Source: Larix kaempferi
Lineage: Eukaryota > Streptophyta > Pinopsida > Pinales > Pinaceae
NCBI GenBank assembly: GCA_027924585.1
Contig: BSBM01000261.1
Span: 2,093,501 to 2,157,500 of the forward strand
Reading direction: 5' to 3'
Length of the DNA: 64,000 nt
This document shows positions 47,467 through 58,744 of the stretch, piece after piece. Numbering within the stretch: position 1 is the first letter of the stretch; the number at the start of each line of letters is the position of its first letter. A model generated the notes under the pieces. The model was not told where the DNA came from and searched no databases. It worked only from the letters and a program-made list of their open reading frames with translations. Made by a program: the position numbers and the translations under genes.

Positions 47467-47811
47467 GTTAAATTTGCAAGTTTGTGTTGAATTTGAACGT
47501 TCTTAGCAAGTTTATTATAATTCATGTCGATTTCTTCAAAATTTTGCAGAGTTTATGTTGAAGTGCATGTTCTCAGCAGTGTGAGAGTATAATTCATATT
47601 AGATTTGCAAATTTGTGTTGAATTTGATTGTTCTTGGTAAATTTATTCTAATTTAGGTCAAATTTGAGCGATTTTGTCAAATTCAACTCGAATTTACAAT
47701 TTCTTGGCCATTTGATCATCTAACGTTTTACATTTGCATTTTCTTGGCAGATTTAGCAGGATTTATGACTTTGATGTTCATGAATTTAATCATATGGTGC
47801 GTAATTTGCAG

Positions 47812-48036
47812 GGAGTCCACGTGTGGAGGGTGACGATGATGAATAAGAAATTGATGACATCGAAGAGGAATTCAATATCGAGACTTGGCAAAGAAACAGG
47901 CAGTGGATCACCGAGGCGATGCTCCACGGACGCATGAGTTATGCCGAGGCCCGGACGACGAAAATTCACAGATTGCTCACAATCCAGAGCTTCCTCCGCA
48001 GATTCATGTTCTTACAAACGGCCACTCTGTGCCGTT
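47812..48036 (+). pseudogene. CesA: Cellulose synthase (CesA) exon fragment
   Basis: Plant CesA makes cellulose at the plasma membrane; this is the exon after the N-terminal zinc finger. A splice acceptor (..atttgcag) ends at 47811, then GSPRVEGDDDE-stop-EIDDIEEEFNIE, ITEAMLHGRMSY, and, after a one-base frame change, GPDDENSQIAHNPELPPQIH and VLTNGHSVPF. These are the CesA signatures after the RING-type finger, and the QIAHNPELPPQ text resembles conifer CesA proteins. No zinc finger, glycosyltransferase core (D,D,D,QxxRW) or membrane segments are seen nearby, so this is an isolated broken exon, a relic of a duplicated or captured gene. Confidence 0.82.
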
Positions 48037-49069
48037 CAATGCCTCGAATTTTCTTTGACGATATTTCGAATTTTCTTTGACGAAATTTTTGGAGAATGCA
48101 TACAATTTAATTCAAGAATTAGATTTGGCTTTCACAAATGCTATATTTGCCTTTGTTGAAATCGAGAAACATTTAAATTTATTTAAATTTGTTTGAAGTC
48201 TTAAAAAATTGGTTTTTGCACAAAATACAAAAGATGTCCTAAAATATTCAAATTTTGTGACAAAGAGTAATTTTTCGACAGCAAAGAGGGTTGATTTCCA
48301 ACAGCGGAGCTTTATACCAGCCACCAGTATCAAGGTCAAACCCAAGACAAAATTTCTCCAGGCAAGATATTTTTCACCATTTAATTTCGAAATAGATGTT
48401 AGAAAATAGTTCGCGGCACTTTAGATTTTTACCTGTGAATATCTTGCTCGATAACTTGGACTGAAATTCGAATGGATTTTTAATGGCGATAGTTTTTCTA
48501 GTTTCTTGAAGTGAAAAATCTGAGAATTTAAGCACATAGGAAGTCGCTGTGTATTGTGATGAGTTTATGGCAAGAGTGAGAATGCAACAATGGCGTCATG
48601 TAGTAAGCATTGAGCCAAAATCCCTACCTCTCGGAGGATCCTCATGCTTGCTATACATATACTTCATTCTGTAGATTGCTCTGCAATGCTGCAATTTGGC
48701 AGATCTCTGTACTTGTTTGGAAAAATTGAGCAGCAAGTGTGAAAGTGGGTTTTTATTAAACTGATATATTCACTATGTCGGTAACCATTCACTAGGTGTA
48801 TCGATTTGTTCGATAAATTTTGATTGTTTCACCGCATTTAATCGCTGTAAATGCAAATTTGGACAAGCAGTTTATTTATGAGATATGGTGTCTTTTACTG
48901 TTGAAAGCTTCTTATTATGGTTTTCGAGTTCCAAAGCTGTTGGTTGCATGTGTATTACGACGAAATTGCGACACTTGTGATGAAGAGAGCTTATCCAAAA
49001 CGCAGCTGCACAAGCGGCTCTTTCACTCAACCCACCATCCGCCTTGGAATGCTTTGATTGTCACTCTGC

Positions 49070-49515
49070 ATTACTCGTTAACGTCGGGGGATCAATGGAA
49101 ACAACAGTTACTGATGATGGTGGGCATGAAAATAGGCAATCCAAACAAATGAATAACCTCCAAGAAGCAGATCATGCTTCTGATTTTGGTTATTGTAGGC
49201 ACCAGATTGATGAGTAGGAGAAGACTTCTTCAGTCAATTTAAGAATCAGGACGGGCCATGATGAATGCCCCTTCATGTTCTATGATGATTTACAGCAATT
49301 CGATTCCCCAAACTTGATAGTGAATATGCAGAAGCTCTCCTTCTCACTCCCCCTCGTCTATATGACCAGCTTGAAGATGAGGATTACCATTGATTGTGAA
49401 TATGGCAGAAGCTCTCCTTCTCACTCCCCCTCGTCTACATGACCAGCTTGAAGATGAGGATTACCATTTTGATGTTGAGAACTGTATGGAGCAAGCAGGC
49501 GGTTTCGCACTTCTC
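49070..49515 (+). pseudogene. Unrecognised exon-like fragment with a 77-bp tandem duplication
   Basis: A frame reading GSMETTVTDDGGHENRQSKQ, then ADHASDFGYCRHQIDE-stop-EKTSS, and (after a frame change) FPKLDSEYAEALLLTPPRLY and DQLEDEDYHFDVENCMEQAG ending near GFALLLQ, where gtaggtac (donor-like) follows. A direct duplication of about 77 bp (unit gaatatg..gattaccatt at about 49320-49396 and 49397-49474) lies inside. The acidic, ordinary amino acid mix and low stop density look like a host protein exon. I do not recognise the family. Confidence 0.4.
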
Positions 49516-49559
49516 TTGCAGGGTAGGTACTGACATTTTGTTTTGTTGTCTCACTTGGA

Positions 49560-50439
49560 AGATGATTATGATATAATATTATTGAGAGTATTATGGTTGT
49601 ATTATTTCATATTTAATTGCTTATGGTTCTGATTCTACTTCATACTTTATTAAAATACTTAAAATCCATAAAAAGTATGTTTTGGGTCGAAGAGAAATTA
49701 TAACTCATGTAATTGTTTTCTCAAACTCATATTTAATTTTTTTAACCTTTTACCATACTCGAATCTACTATGATTATTTATCCTTTTAATTTTATCTATT
49801 TATTTTAAGAAACAAAAGTTGAAATAAACAATATTTTTCAAAAAAACGTGATGGTTTGGTTAAATTTTGGAACCATGACGAGAATAACATAAAACTTCTT
49901 AAAAAAACTCCTAACAAAGAACCTACTTAGATGAAGTTGTGACTATTGAATCTCGTTACTTCAAAAGCCCATCCATCGTTGTGATTGGAATTCATGGTTG
50001 GTTTTAAATTAAGTAGGCAATGTGTAAACCTAATGAGTCATGCGCTTTAAATATGCAGCGGCATAGGTCAAGGGTTACCTTGCTCCATGGGATGGGATGG
50101 GTAGAATAAGTAATTGAGATAAGTTCAGTGGGGCCTTCCGCCTGGCAACACAATGAATTTGAATTTCAATAAAAATGAAATGTAATGAATTGGGAGCTTC
50201 GTTTCTAAATGTTCTGCGGGATGAATCTGATTATAACAAAAATGAAATGTAAAGAATGAGAGCTTTTTTTTTAATATTTCGCGGGATGAATGGATTCCAT
50301 TGGTTTCCTGGTGGTAAATGCTGTAATTGGAAAGACAATCCACTGTAGGCATTTTGATTTCCAGGTTACAGTTGTGGGAGGGAAAATGGTTAAGATTGCA
50401 ACGGAATAAATTGCAGAGAAATGATGAAGATTGCAGTGG
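49560..50439. other. A/T-rich sequence without recognised gene
   Basis: Contains a diverged direct duplication (aaaatgaaatgtaa..gcgggatgaat at about 50173 and 50240). Nothing else identified. Confidence 0.4.
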
Positions 50440-50850
50440 AATATGATCAAGGATATGGCAGATGCTGAAAAGAGAAAAGAGTTGCTAAAGAAAATCAAAG
50501 AAGGTGACCAAAGATAAAGACGAGGCAAAGTTCTGCTAATGAAGAAGATGTGTTACTGAAGGAGGGGAGGAAGATATTGCGAGAGACGAAATAGAAGCCG
50601 CTTGTGAAGAGCCGGAGAAGGTAAAGGTGTAACTCAGGGGTAGAGTCAATTTTGTTGTGTGTAGTATTTAACACAAAGAATGTTCGCTACACGTGAGGCA
50701 AGATTCAACAATCTTGCTTGCAGGAATCAACTGCCAATGCAGATGGCCCGAACTTAGGTCGCACATGTTTTTGGAAAGATGCTCTTAACGCAGGTGCCGA
50801 TTTTTCCAAGGAAAAGGCAGCAATGGAAGAGCACCTTTCCTGCTGCTGAA
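50440..50850 (+). pseudogene. Unrecognised two-exon fragment with consensus splice sites
   Basis: Reads DMADAEKRKELLKKIKE, a frame change, TKDKDEAKFC, two stops, then EEDIARDEIEAACEEPEK up to 50620. There the text is GAGAAG|GTAAAG (donor); 103 bp later ttgcttgcag (acceptor ending 50723) is followed by ESTANADGPNLGRTCFWKDA and LNAGADFSKEKAAMEEHLSC in the same phase. A charged, coiled-coil-like host protein is implied. Not recognised; broken. Confidence 0.4.
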
Positions 50851-50992
50851 AAAGATATCAGTGGAAGATGTCTCTCCGAAAACATACCTCAATTTTAGTT
50901 GCTTTCGGCGGACATGACAAAAAGAAATAACTTTTACATTTTGGTTAAAATCATTTCGAATTCATATTTGCGAATCTTTAATATTCAATTTG

Positions 50993-51120
50993 TTAGTATG
51001 ATTTTCCATGTAACTACGGTGAATAAGTTATGTTTGTAGTATGATTTTCCATGTAACTACGGTGAATAAGTTATGTTTGTAGTATGATTTTCCATGTAAC
51101 TACGGTGAATAAGTTATGGT
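50993..51120 (+). repeat. 43-bp tandem repeat, three units
   Basis: agtatgattttccatgtaac starts at 50995, 51038 and 51081, period 43 bp, almost no differences between units, so recent. Confidence 0.95.
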
Positions 51121-52369
51121 TGAAATGCAAAATTTGCCAAGGTATTTGAGGATATTATGAACTGGGCTAGCTTTCGGTCTAGGTCCATTTCCTTTTTCCA
51201 CTAATTGATAGATGTATCATATAAGTTATAGGTGTAATTATTTCATAGTTATTACCTAAGGAAGTCTCTATGGGTGGTTATTAGTAAAAAATAAGGCAAA
51301 TGACCTTATGACTTTCTCTTATGATGGCTGATAATAGGGCTATTAACGGCTGCTTATTGCATCCCATGTGGGGTTTATTCATGTGATCCAATGGGGCATC
51401 AACAAAAAATGGGATTTTGGGAATAATCCAATTTGAATGGATAAAAAAAAACCACTTATAGTTATTTTCATAGAGCAGAGCCCATCATTGCTAGCCATAA
51501 GTTATTGAGAGATAGGGTCACCAAGGACCATATCTATGTTTAACTCTTCTATTTTAATTTGTAATATTATATAAAGATTAAAAAACAAGTAGTATAAAGT
51601 GCTTAGATACAAGCATAAGAGAGAGGTTCATACTACTACTACTGCCCACATGATAAGGCTACCATGGGCTACAACCATACATCAAAGAACCCACCATGCA
51701 CGTTTATTTTCAATGGATTAAATGTGGTGGATATGGGGATGATGTCAAGTTTGATCCATGTTGATTGACTATTTGGAGCCCTCCCAGAACATACCAACTG
51801 AACATACCACTTCTACTGAAATGGTTGGAATAAGTTGAGAAATATATAATAGTACAACTTGGAAGCTACTAATAATTTCTATTGGGAATAATCGCATGGG
51901 GCTCACTCTAAAAGTTCTCACCATACTTATTTTATTTATCTCTTATACTCATTCATTGGAGGGAGCCAACCCTCCTTTATTATGCCATTTACCTAGGAGG
52001 GGTAGGATGTCGTCGATTGCTTCTAGGTATGGTTAGCTTGCCTAGTTGGGTACACATTGGCATTACACTTTGATGAGGAATCTTTGAAGACACGCGTATC
52101 AGGAGTGCGTCGTTTCTTGAGAATTTCTTAGTATCTCCATGCAATGATGATTTAATCCTTTTGGTCAAGGTGCTTGCATAAACTACAAAGTAGTTACTAG
52201 AAGCAACATTGTAATCTTTTTTTGCAAATGCATAATTTGCCATACTAAAGAATCATTATTCCGATAGTGCTATTTGTTTAATTCTTTCATACCAATGGCA
52301 AGAAAATTTCGGAGACATTGCCACCTCGTGGCTCTTGTTGATAAAAATGGATCAAAACAAAACATTTTT
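51121..52369. other. Unassigned sequence
   Basis: No gene recognised. A minus-strand frame at 51989-52243 (84 codons) has no domain. Confidence 0.4.
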
Positions 52370-52539
52370 ATAAGAGACAAGTTTCATAAGGCTACAAATA
52401 ATTAAGATGGTCACATTGATAGATCATGATATTTAAGGTCATAAATACTTTTTTATAAGAGACAAGCTTCATAAGGCTGCAAATAATTAAGATGGTCACA
52501 TTGATAGATCATGATATTTAAGGTCATAAATACTTGAGC
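52370..52539 (+). repeat. 85-bp tandem duplication
   Basis: Unit ataagagacaag.. at 52370 and again at 52455, with two or three differences (aagtttc/aagcttc, ctacaa/ctgcaa). Confidence 0.95.
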
Positions 52540-52918
52540 CTAGGCGAGTACTTCATAACACAAAACCAACAAATTACATTGTAGCTCACGTTTTCTGTGA
52601 GTCCTCTTAATTTGAGGAGAAGTTTCACAATAAATTAGTCATGTTATTGGTGTTTTATGACATGATTGGTTACAATAATAATATATATATAATTGTAACT
52701 TGTTTATATTTCAATTATCTTATTATACCGTAAGAGATTGAATTTTCTTATTATTCAATAATATTTTAATCTATTTTTTCTCAATGCCATTGGTTCTAAC
52801 AATGTCATTGGTTTGCAACTTAGAGGTGTTATTGCCTGGGCGATGGCGCAATCCTCGATTTCCCCAATCCAACATTGAATGAATATTGAATTTAAGCTTT
52901 GTAACCGCATTCATTTCC

Positions 52919-53244
52919 AGCGTGGGATAACTGGCATTCAAATCGCCCCCGTTTTTCCGGCGATTTGTTCTCTAGATTCGGTTATAAAAATCGGCCGAAT
53001 CGTAGTTCCACCCCATTTACTGCGGAACTATGCCACTCAAATCGCCCCGCTTTTCTGGCGATTTGTTCCCTAGATCCGGTTATAAAAACCCGTAGAATCG
53101 TAGTTCCACCCTAGATCCGGTTATAAAAATCGGCGAAATCGTAGTTCCACCCATTTACTGTGGAACTATGCCATGAAACTGTGCCTCGCTAGAAACTTTT
53201 TCGTCGCGAGCAGGGAGCGATTTGAATGCCAGTTATCACACGCC
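52919..53244. mobile_element. MITE-like inverted-repeat element with 8-bp TSD
   Basis: Terminal inverted repeats of about 27 bp: left 52920-52946 (gcgtgggataactggcattc..) and right 53217-53243, whose reverse complement differs at one base. The 8-bp direct repeat tcatttcc lies on both sides (52911-52918 and 53245-53252). The interior is built from repeated words (tcggttataaaa, gaatcgtagttccaccc, ggaactatgcca) and has no ORF. Size (326 bp), TIRs and 8-bp TSD fit a non-autonomous DNA transposon; hAT-type elements make 8-bp TSDs, but the terminal bases are not typical, so the superfamily is open. Confidence 0.8.
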
Positions 53245-53252
53245 TCATTTCC

Positions 53253-55273
53253 TAGTAAACTCATCGCTTGCACATGCGGGTGGCCCGATCGAGGTCTGTG
53301 GCATAATAAATGTGTTTATCCACCATAAAGAACTGTAACAAGGTCAGGTCGTCGATCATACCTAGATCAACGTTGGCCAGGAAACAAAACGAAAGTGATT
53401 GATCCACCGTTGATGAGAATTACCTGAGATTGTAGTTGTTCATCGTTGATTTTCTTGTAGTACAGGTCGCAGGGTTACCATCGGACGATACAGGGTTTAC
53501 CGGTTACGTGTTGGCTTCCAAAGGTTAACACTACAACACCATCATCTCGAGAGAATTCTTTTGATTATGAGGCTATCGATTAACTCTGTAATAATAGTAA
53601 CAAAACAAAACATATTATACCTGTTGTGGCGGCTGCCTATCAACTCAGTAAATATGGCGGTTGTTGATGCTCCAATGGCTCGACAACCACAACCATTGCA
53701 CTGACCGCCACCGCCATACCATCCATCGCACTGACAACCACATCCATACCACCACCGCCTTTGTCACAGCCACAGCTACGATCTCCATCACCTTTGTCTT
53801 CTGCCTACTGAGACTGGTTGTGGCAAGCAAGCCCATTTCTTTTTGTTCTCAAAGCTATTTACTGGTAACACTCAAGATTTTATATTTTTAACAAACTTCC
53901 TCACATATTGTGCTGGATATCCAAGCCAGAAGTTGTCTCAAAGGAATTGAACTTGGGTGGATAGAATGAAATCCATCTATCCCCACCAACGAACCACCAT
54001 ATCCTTAACAAGATTTTATATTTCAATCTAACACTAAATATCAGTCATATATTTTTATTGGCAGAGCATAAAATATTGATGAATGGAAATTTGAAGTGTT
54101 GAAGAATCTCCAACAACTATGAAAACCTAGACATATCAAGCAACAATGCTTACAAAATAAAGGCTGACAAAATTACTTTGATTACTTTCAGTAATAAGCC
54201 TTATCTACCTCTGAGCTTCCTATTCCCATAGCCATTATAAGGTGAGGAAGAGTATAAATAAGGCCGAGCGTAGGGTCGTCCCATGGGTGATATGCAGGAT
54301 AAGGATTTAACCATTTCCCACCACTATAACAAAGGCAACTTAATAATTTTGCAAGACTCACTTGTTCAACGATATCTAACGATGTAAAAAACATGGAGTC
54401 CTGCTGTGACCCATGTGGTTGCATCATCTACCGATGCAGATGGTGCTTGTAGGTAAAAACTGAAATTTTTGAAGTTTATATGAGTTTGGGACGATGTCTT
54501 CAAATGTGATCCTTATCTATTATTCCTTTCCTTAAATGTTTCTGATATATATTCGTTCTAAAATAATATAGAACAACTACTATTAAGGCATATCCTGTTG
54601 ATTCTACCCAAAGCTATGCGATCTATTGCATTGCCTCAGCTATGCGATCTTGTTTCTAATGCTCATGAAAACTCTAAGATGCTTATTAGACCAAACTCTT
54701 CTGTGTGTATAACGGTAAATATAATATCTACATAGTATATTATTCTAATAGAAAAAGTACAATCAATTTTAAAATTGGGTGATTATTAATTCCCATTGTA
54801 GGTAAAGAGTATATATTTCATCTCATCTTATTAGTTTGGATAGTGATACAAAGGAATAAAAATAATATTAATTTGTTTTTATTTATTTAATGTATTTTCA
54901 TATGTGTTCAATTTTGATTGGCCTATAAATTTTGACAAGACTAATTTTATCATTAATTAGATTACATAAAAATAAGAAAAAAATTACATACATTATGAAA
55001 ATTCTTCAATTCTCCATATGCTATTGAGAGAAGTGCTTAGCTACAACTTCAAAGCTTAAGTACAAGATTTTGTTATTATAAAGAAAATACATCCACTAAA
55101 ATCTACAATGGCAATTTTCTCAAGAGATTATTACTCAAAGATTTTATATAAAATGTTGTTGTGGGTCATGTATCCCTTAGCATCAAAACTATGGATAGTT
55201 TCCCAAAGATATTTTGTGATATTGGAGATGAATTTTGATCAGTACGCTTGTGTGTTTGACTATTTTTACAATG
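53253..55273. other. Unassigned sequence
   Basis: No gene recognised. Includes a low-complexity CCA/CAC-rich patch (53690-53800) and a very A/T-rich part (54480-55080). Confidence 0.4.
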
Positions 55274-55639
55274 AAAAGGGGATGAGTATTTTTTTTTAAC
55301 AAAAACGGGTAAAATGTATTAAAAAAAAAAGAAAAAAAAGAATGATGTGGAACCATGATTGAGCCAATCTGGTTCATTGCAAATTCATTTGCTACAGAGT
55401 CCAAAACTGAGGTCAAAGCAGAGTTCCAGTTTCTTCAATGTTATCAGAATGAAGATGTGTTTGGCAAGCTACGTTGATAGGAATGGCTCTGCTCTCCATA
55501 CGTTGCGCCCAGGTCGAGCTGGGATTAAACGCTGATCAACCACGATTATGTGTTGATCAAATGCATTTAAGAGTGTGTATGTTCTCTGTGAGATGCGTCC
55601 AGATCGGTGCTGGCTAGCGAGGAGTGTTGATCATGCTTC

Positions 55640-58600
55640 TGGTCTGCTAAATTTTTGTCATATGCAACGTTAAGGGATGTTTTGATAAACCATTTCCCCA
55701 TTTGAGAATTCAAGTTTCCCATATTCAAGACTTGTGCCAGCTTTGGCTTCTCTGTCAACTTCATTGTTTAAATCCCTCAATATGTGGAATGCTTTGAAGT
55801 GGCTGAAAGAGGTCACGATTTTCCGGATGTGGTGGATGATCCATCTGATTTCCATGTCATTGGAGTTTGTGTGCATGTTGAGAGCTTGAATGATTAAATT
55901 GGAGTCTTCAAATACATGAATTTTGTCAATTTTGCGATTTTTGGCAATCTGACATCCTTTTAAGAGTGCCAAGGATTCTGCTAGATTGTTGGAGCAAGTT
56001 CCCAGGCCCCACCTGTATTTGATTTATGTTGTTCCTCCTGCAAGAATAAGACTCCTCTTGCTCCAGCCGGTCCGAGGTTCTTTTTGGATGCGCCATCGAA
56101 GAGCAAGCTGTCAATGTTTTGTTTGTTTCTCCATTCTTGAAATTTGGAGTTGGTGAATCTGAGTTGTCAATGTGGCAGAATCCGAGGTCATAATCTTACA
56201 TCCTTTTTGGGATTGGGAGGGAGGGTGCCAAGCCAAAGAAGCTAGTTTGCATTGAGATTTGTATCCATCTTGAGATAGGAAGAATGCACGCATTCAATGA
56301 GGAGGCCTTTGACTTGTCCAGCAACTTGCAGGGGGGAGGTATAGGAGTCTTGGAATAAGGCTTTGTTCCTTACTAGCCAAATCTTTCAGCATGCGAATTT
56401 AGGAATCGTAAGCCAAATGAGGGACCAGAGTTTTCTTTTTGACAGAGGGGAAGGATAGATGGAGTTCCAGTTTTTGAGCAGGGAGGTGATGGAGTTGAAG
56501 ATCGGCATGGTCACATTAAGGCTTTGGAGCATGTGGTTCCAGATAGTTTTTGCAAATTGGCATTCCAAAAATAAGTGATCAATTGATTCAGTATTTCTTC
56601 GGCATAAAATACATCTGTGTGTCCCAATTCTGCCTCTTTTGATTAGATTGTCCCTAGTCAGTATTTTCCTACGAGCGAGTGTCCATATGAAGAAATTAAT
56701 TTTGGGCAGTCCAAATGGGTTCCAGACCATGCTCCATAATATTTTCATAGAGTTGTCATGATTTTGAAGGGCCTTGAAGACAAGAGCAGCTGTGTACTTC
56801 CCTTTTGGCCCCAAACCACGATCATCTTGGTCTTGGAGGTGGGAAGGGGCACAACCGGACATATTTTCCATGATGAGGATTCTGGAGTCTTCGAGATTAG
56901 TTGGGATATCAAGTATTTTCCAAGCTTTCCATTCACCGTTGGAATTCCAAACATTGAGATCTTTCAGCGATCTAATTCTGTTGTGAGGTAGCCAATTGGC
57001 AATGTCGTGGAGATCGTTCTTCTCCTGGAGTGGGGGGCGCCCCATGATCTTGTCAGAGAAAATATTTGTGTTCCTTCCATTTCCAAGAATCCAGTAAAGG
57101 TTCTGCACAAATATGTCCCCTTCCATTTCCAAGAATCCAGTAAAGGTTCTGCGCGAATATGTTCCAAGCAGCTCTACATAATGCCCATATCGAGGATCCT
57201 TTAGAGCTAGGCTTGTTGTCGAGGCATCTTAGCTTTGTGCATGTTAAGTATTTTTTTCTAAGTAATTAACTTACACGGTGTTTCCTGTTGGAGAGTATTT
57301 CCAGAGGATTTTTCCACCCATTGCTATGTTTTCTTGGTGAGGGTTGTGAATTTGGAGGCCGCATGAGCTTTTAGGCTGCTTTATGATGCTCCAGTTCACC
57401 AAGTGCAGCTTGTTGCTTTTCCTGTATTTTCTACCTCCATGAATAGGTTGGAGAAGTGGTCATACTATGCCTCTTGGATTTTTCCATGCCCTTTAGCTAT
57501 GGGTCCATTTTTCGTTCTGATTTATGAGATGTGGTTGGTCGAATGCCTGATTTTGGTTTGTTTGTGGAAAAAGGAAGTATTCCTGTCACCGGCCTTGAGC
57601 CATGTGTTGTGCGATTTTAATCTCCAAAAGTCTTCTTCTTTCCGAAAGGCTTGATGGACCTTGATTTGCTGATTGACCTCTTCTTGGAGTAGTAAGCTAT
57701 CTATTGGGCCTTCGTCTAGTGGAGTTTGAATGGTCTCTAGCTTTTCGACGACTTTTTTCCTGGAGTTGGAGGGTGGGGGACAGTTGTCTTTAGCCCAGAT
57801 CTTGGGTTCTTTTTTGGTGGCAATGAGTTTCTGTTCCCAAACAAAACCAGGGGAGACTGAGATTGGAGTTCTCCATGCTTTGTCTAAGATATCCTAGAAT
57901 CCTTCATATTTAACCATAGAGGGTTGAATCTGAATGGGATTGGTCTAAGATTCTCTTCTTCTTGAAAGTGGAGAAGCATCGGTTTGTGATCCGATGCTAG
58001 ATTAGGCATGATTTTTTATGATACAATATGTCCCTCGTCTAGGAGATTGTTGTGAACAAGGAATCTGTCAAGTCGGGTCATTATGTTTCCTTTTCCTGAT
58101 CGCTTGCTGGACCAGGTATATCTACCTTTTTTAGGTTTTATATCCAGTAGGTCTCGAGTCTGAATAATGGCTTCAACTTGTGATTTGAAAGCGTCCCTTC
58201 CAGGGTTACCTCCTTTTTTTTCAGATGCAGAGAAGGTTATGTTCATATCTCCTGCGAGAATAAGATTATGGGGTGCATATGCCTCAAGGAAATATTCCAG
58301 AAGCTTCCAACAATCTTTTTTTTCAGAGTAGACGTTAGGAACATACATATTGAAGAGCGCGATATGAATATTACTTTGAATGTGCGTGAGTTCTAAAAAT
58401 ATCCAGTGTTGGGTGGCGAAGGAATTGTGTAGTTGGAGCTTGTTAGAGGACCAGAGAGTTTCCAAGCCACCAGAGGCTCCTCTTGCGCTAACTGCCATGC
58501 CAACGTTCTTTTTCCACTTTTCTTTTCCAATGACGAGGATAGTGTTTTCATCGAGTTTGGTCTCTTGGAGCATGAGGATGTCTGGCATATCAATATTTTG

Positions 58601-58667
58601 AAGATAATTGATTGTCTAATTTGCCGGGGCTACCCAATTCTCTGCAATTCCAAGAAACCAGCTTCAT
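55640..58667 (-). pseudogene. LINE ORF2: endonuclease, (RT deleted), zf-RVT, RNase H
   Basis: Starts MKLVSWNCRELGSPGKLDNQ (58667), frameshift, then an APE-type endonuclease at 58588-58016 (ILMLQETKLDENT, LILAGDMNITFSASEKKGGN, RYTWSSKRSGKGNIMTRLDR). The linker (58000-57430) has WLKAGDRNTSFFHKQTK. Instead of the RT palm, the text passes at about 57420 straight into KLHLVNWSIIKQPKSSCGLQ, which in relatives lies after RT; the YADD core is missing. Next come zf-RVT (57132-56386: WILGNGRNTNIFSDKIMG, FFIWTLARRKILTRDNLIKR, CILCRRNTESIDHLFLEC) and RNase H (about 56110-55670: FDGASKKNLGP, NNLAESLALLKGCQ, FEDSNLIIQALN, LRDLNNEVDREAKAG). Confidence 0.87.
57074..57166 (-). repeat. 46-bp tandem duplication inside LINE ORF2
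   Basis: ttccatttccaagaatccag begins at 57075 and 57121, period 46 bp, with few differences. The unit is not a multiple of 3, so it shifts the frame before the zf-RVT part. Confidence 0.9.
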
Positions 58668-58688
58668 TATTTACTATTGTAAATAGAG

Positions 58689-58711
58689 CCCCCCCCCCCC
58701 CCCCCCCCCCC
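58689..58711. repeat. Poly(C) run of 23 bases between LINE ORF1 and ORF2
   Basis: Unbroken C run on the plus strand (G on the LINE sense strand), 22 bases upstream of the ORF2 start codon. The length may be unreliable because of sequencing. Confidence 0.9.
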
Positions 58712-58744
58712 GACGTACCTCCCGTTTTCTTTCCTGCTATCCTG

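Noticed and set aside
53645-53891. Thr/His-rich frame at 53661-53891 and its Trp/Val-rich complement
   Set aside because: Explained by a low-complexity CCA/CAC repeat patch; no conserved features.
54188-54440. Minus-strand frame resembling a pectinesterase-inhibitor end (TTWVTAGL, KLLSCLCYSGG)
   Set aside because: Similarity is limited to a few residues in two different frames; not enough to call.
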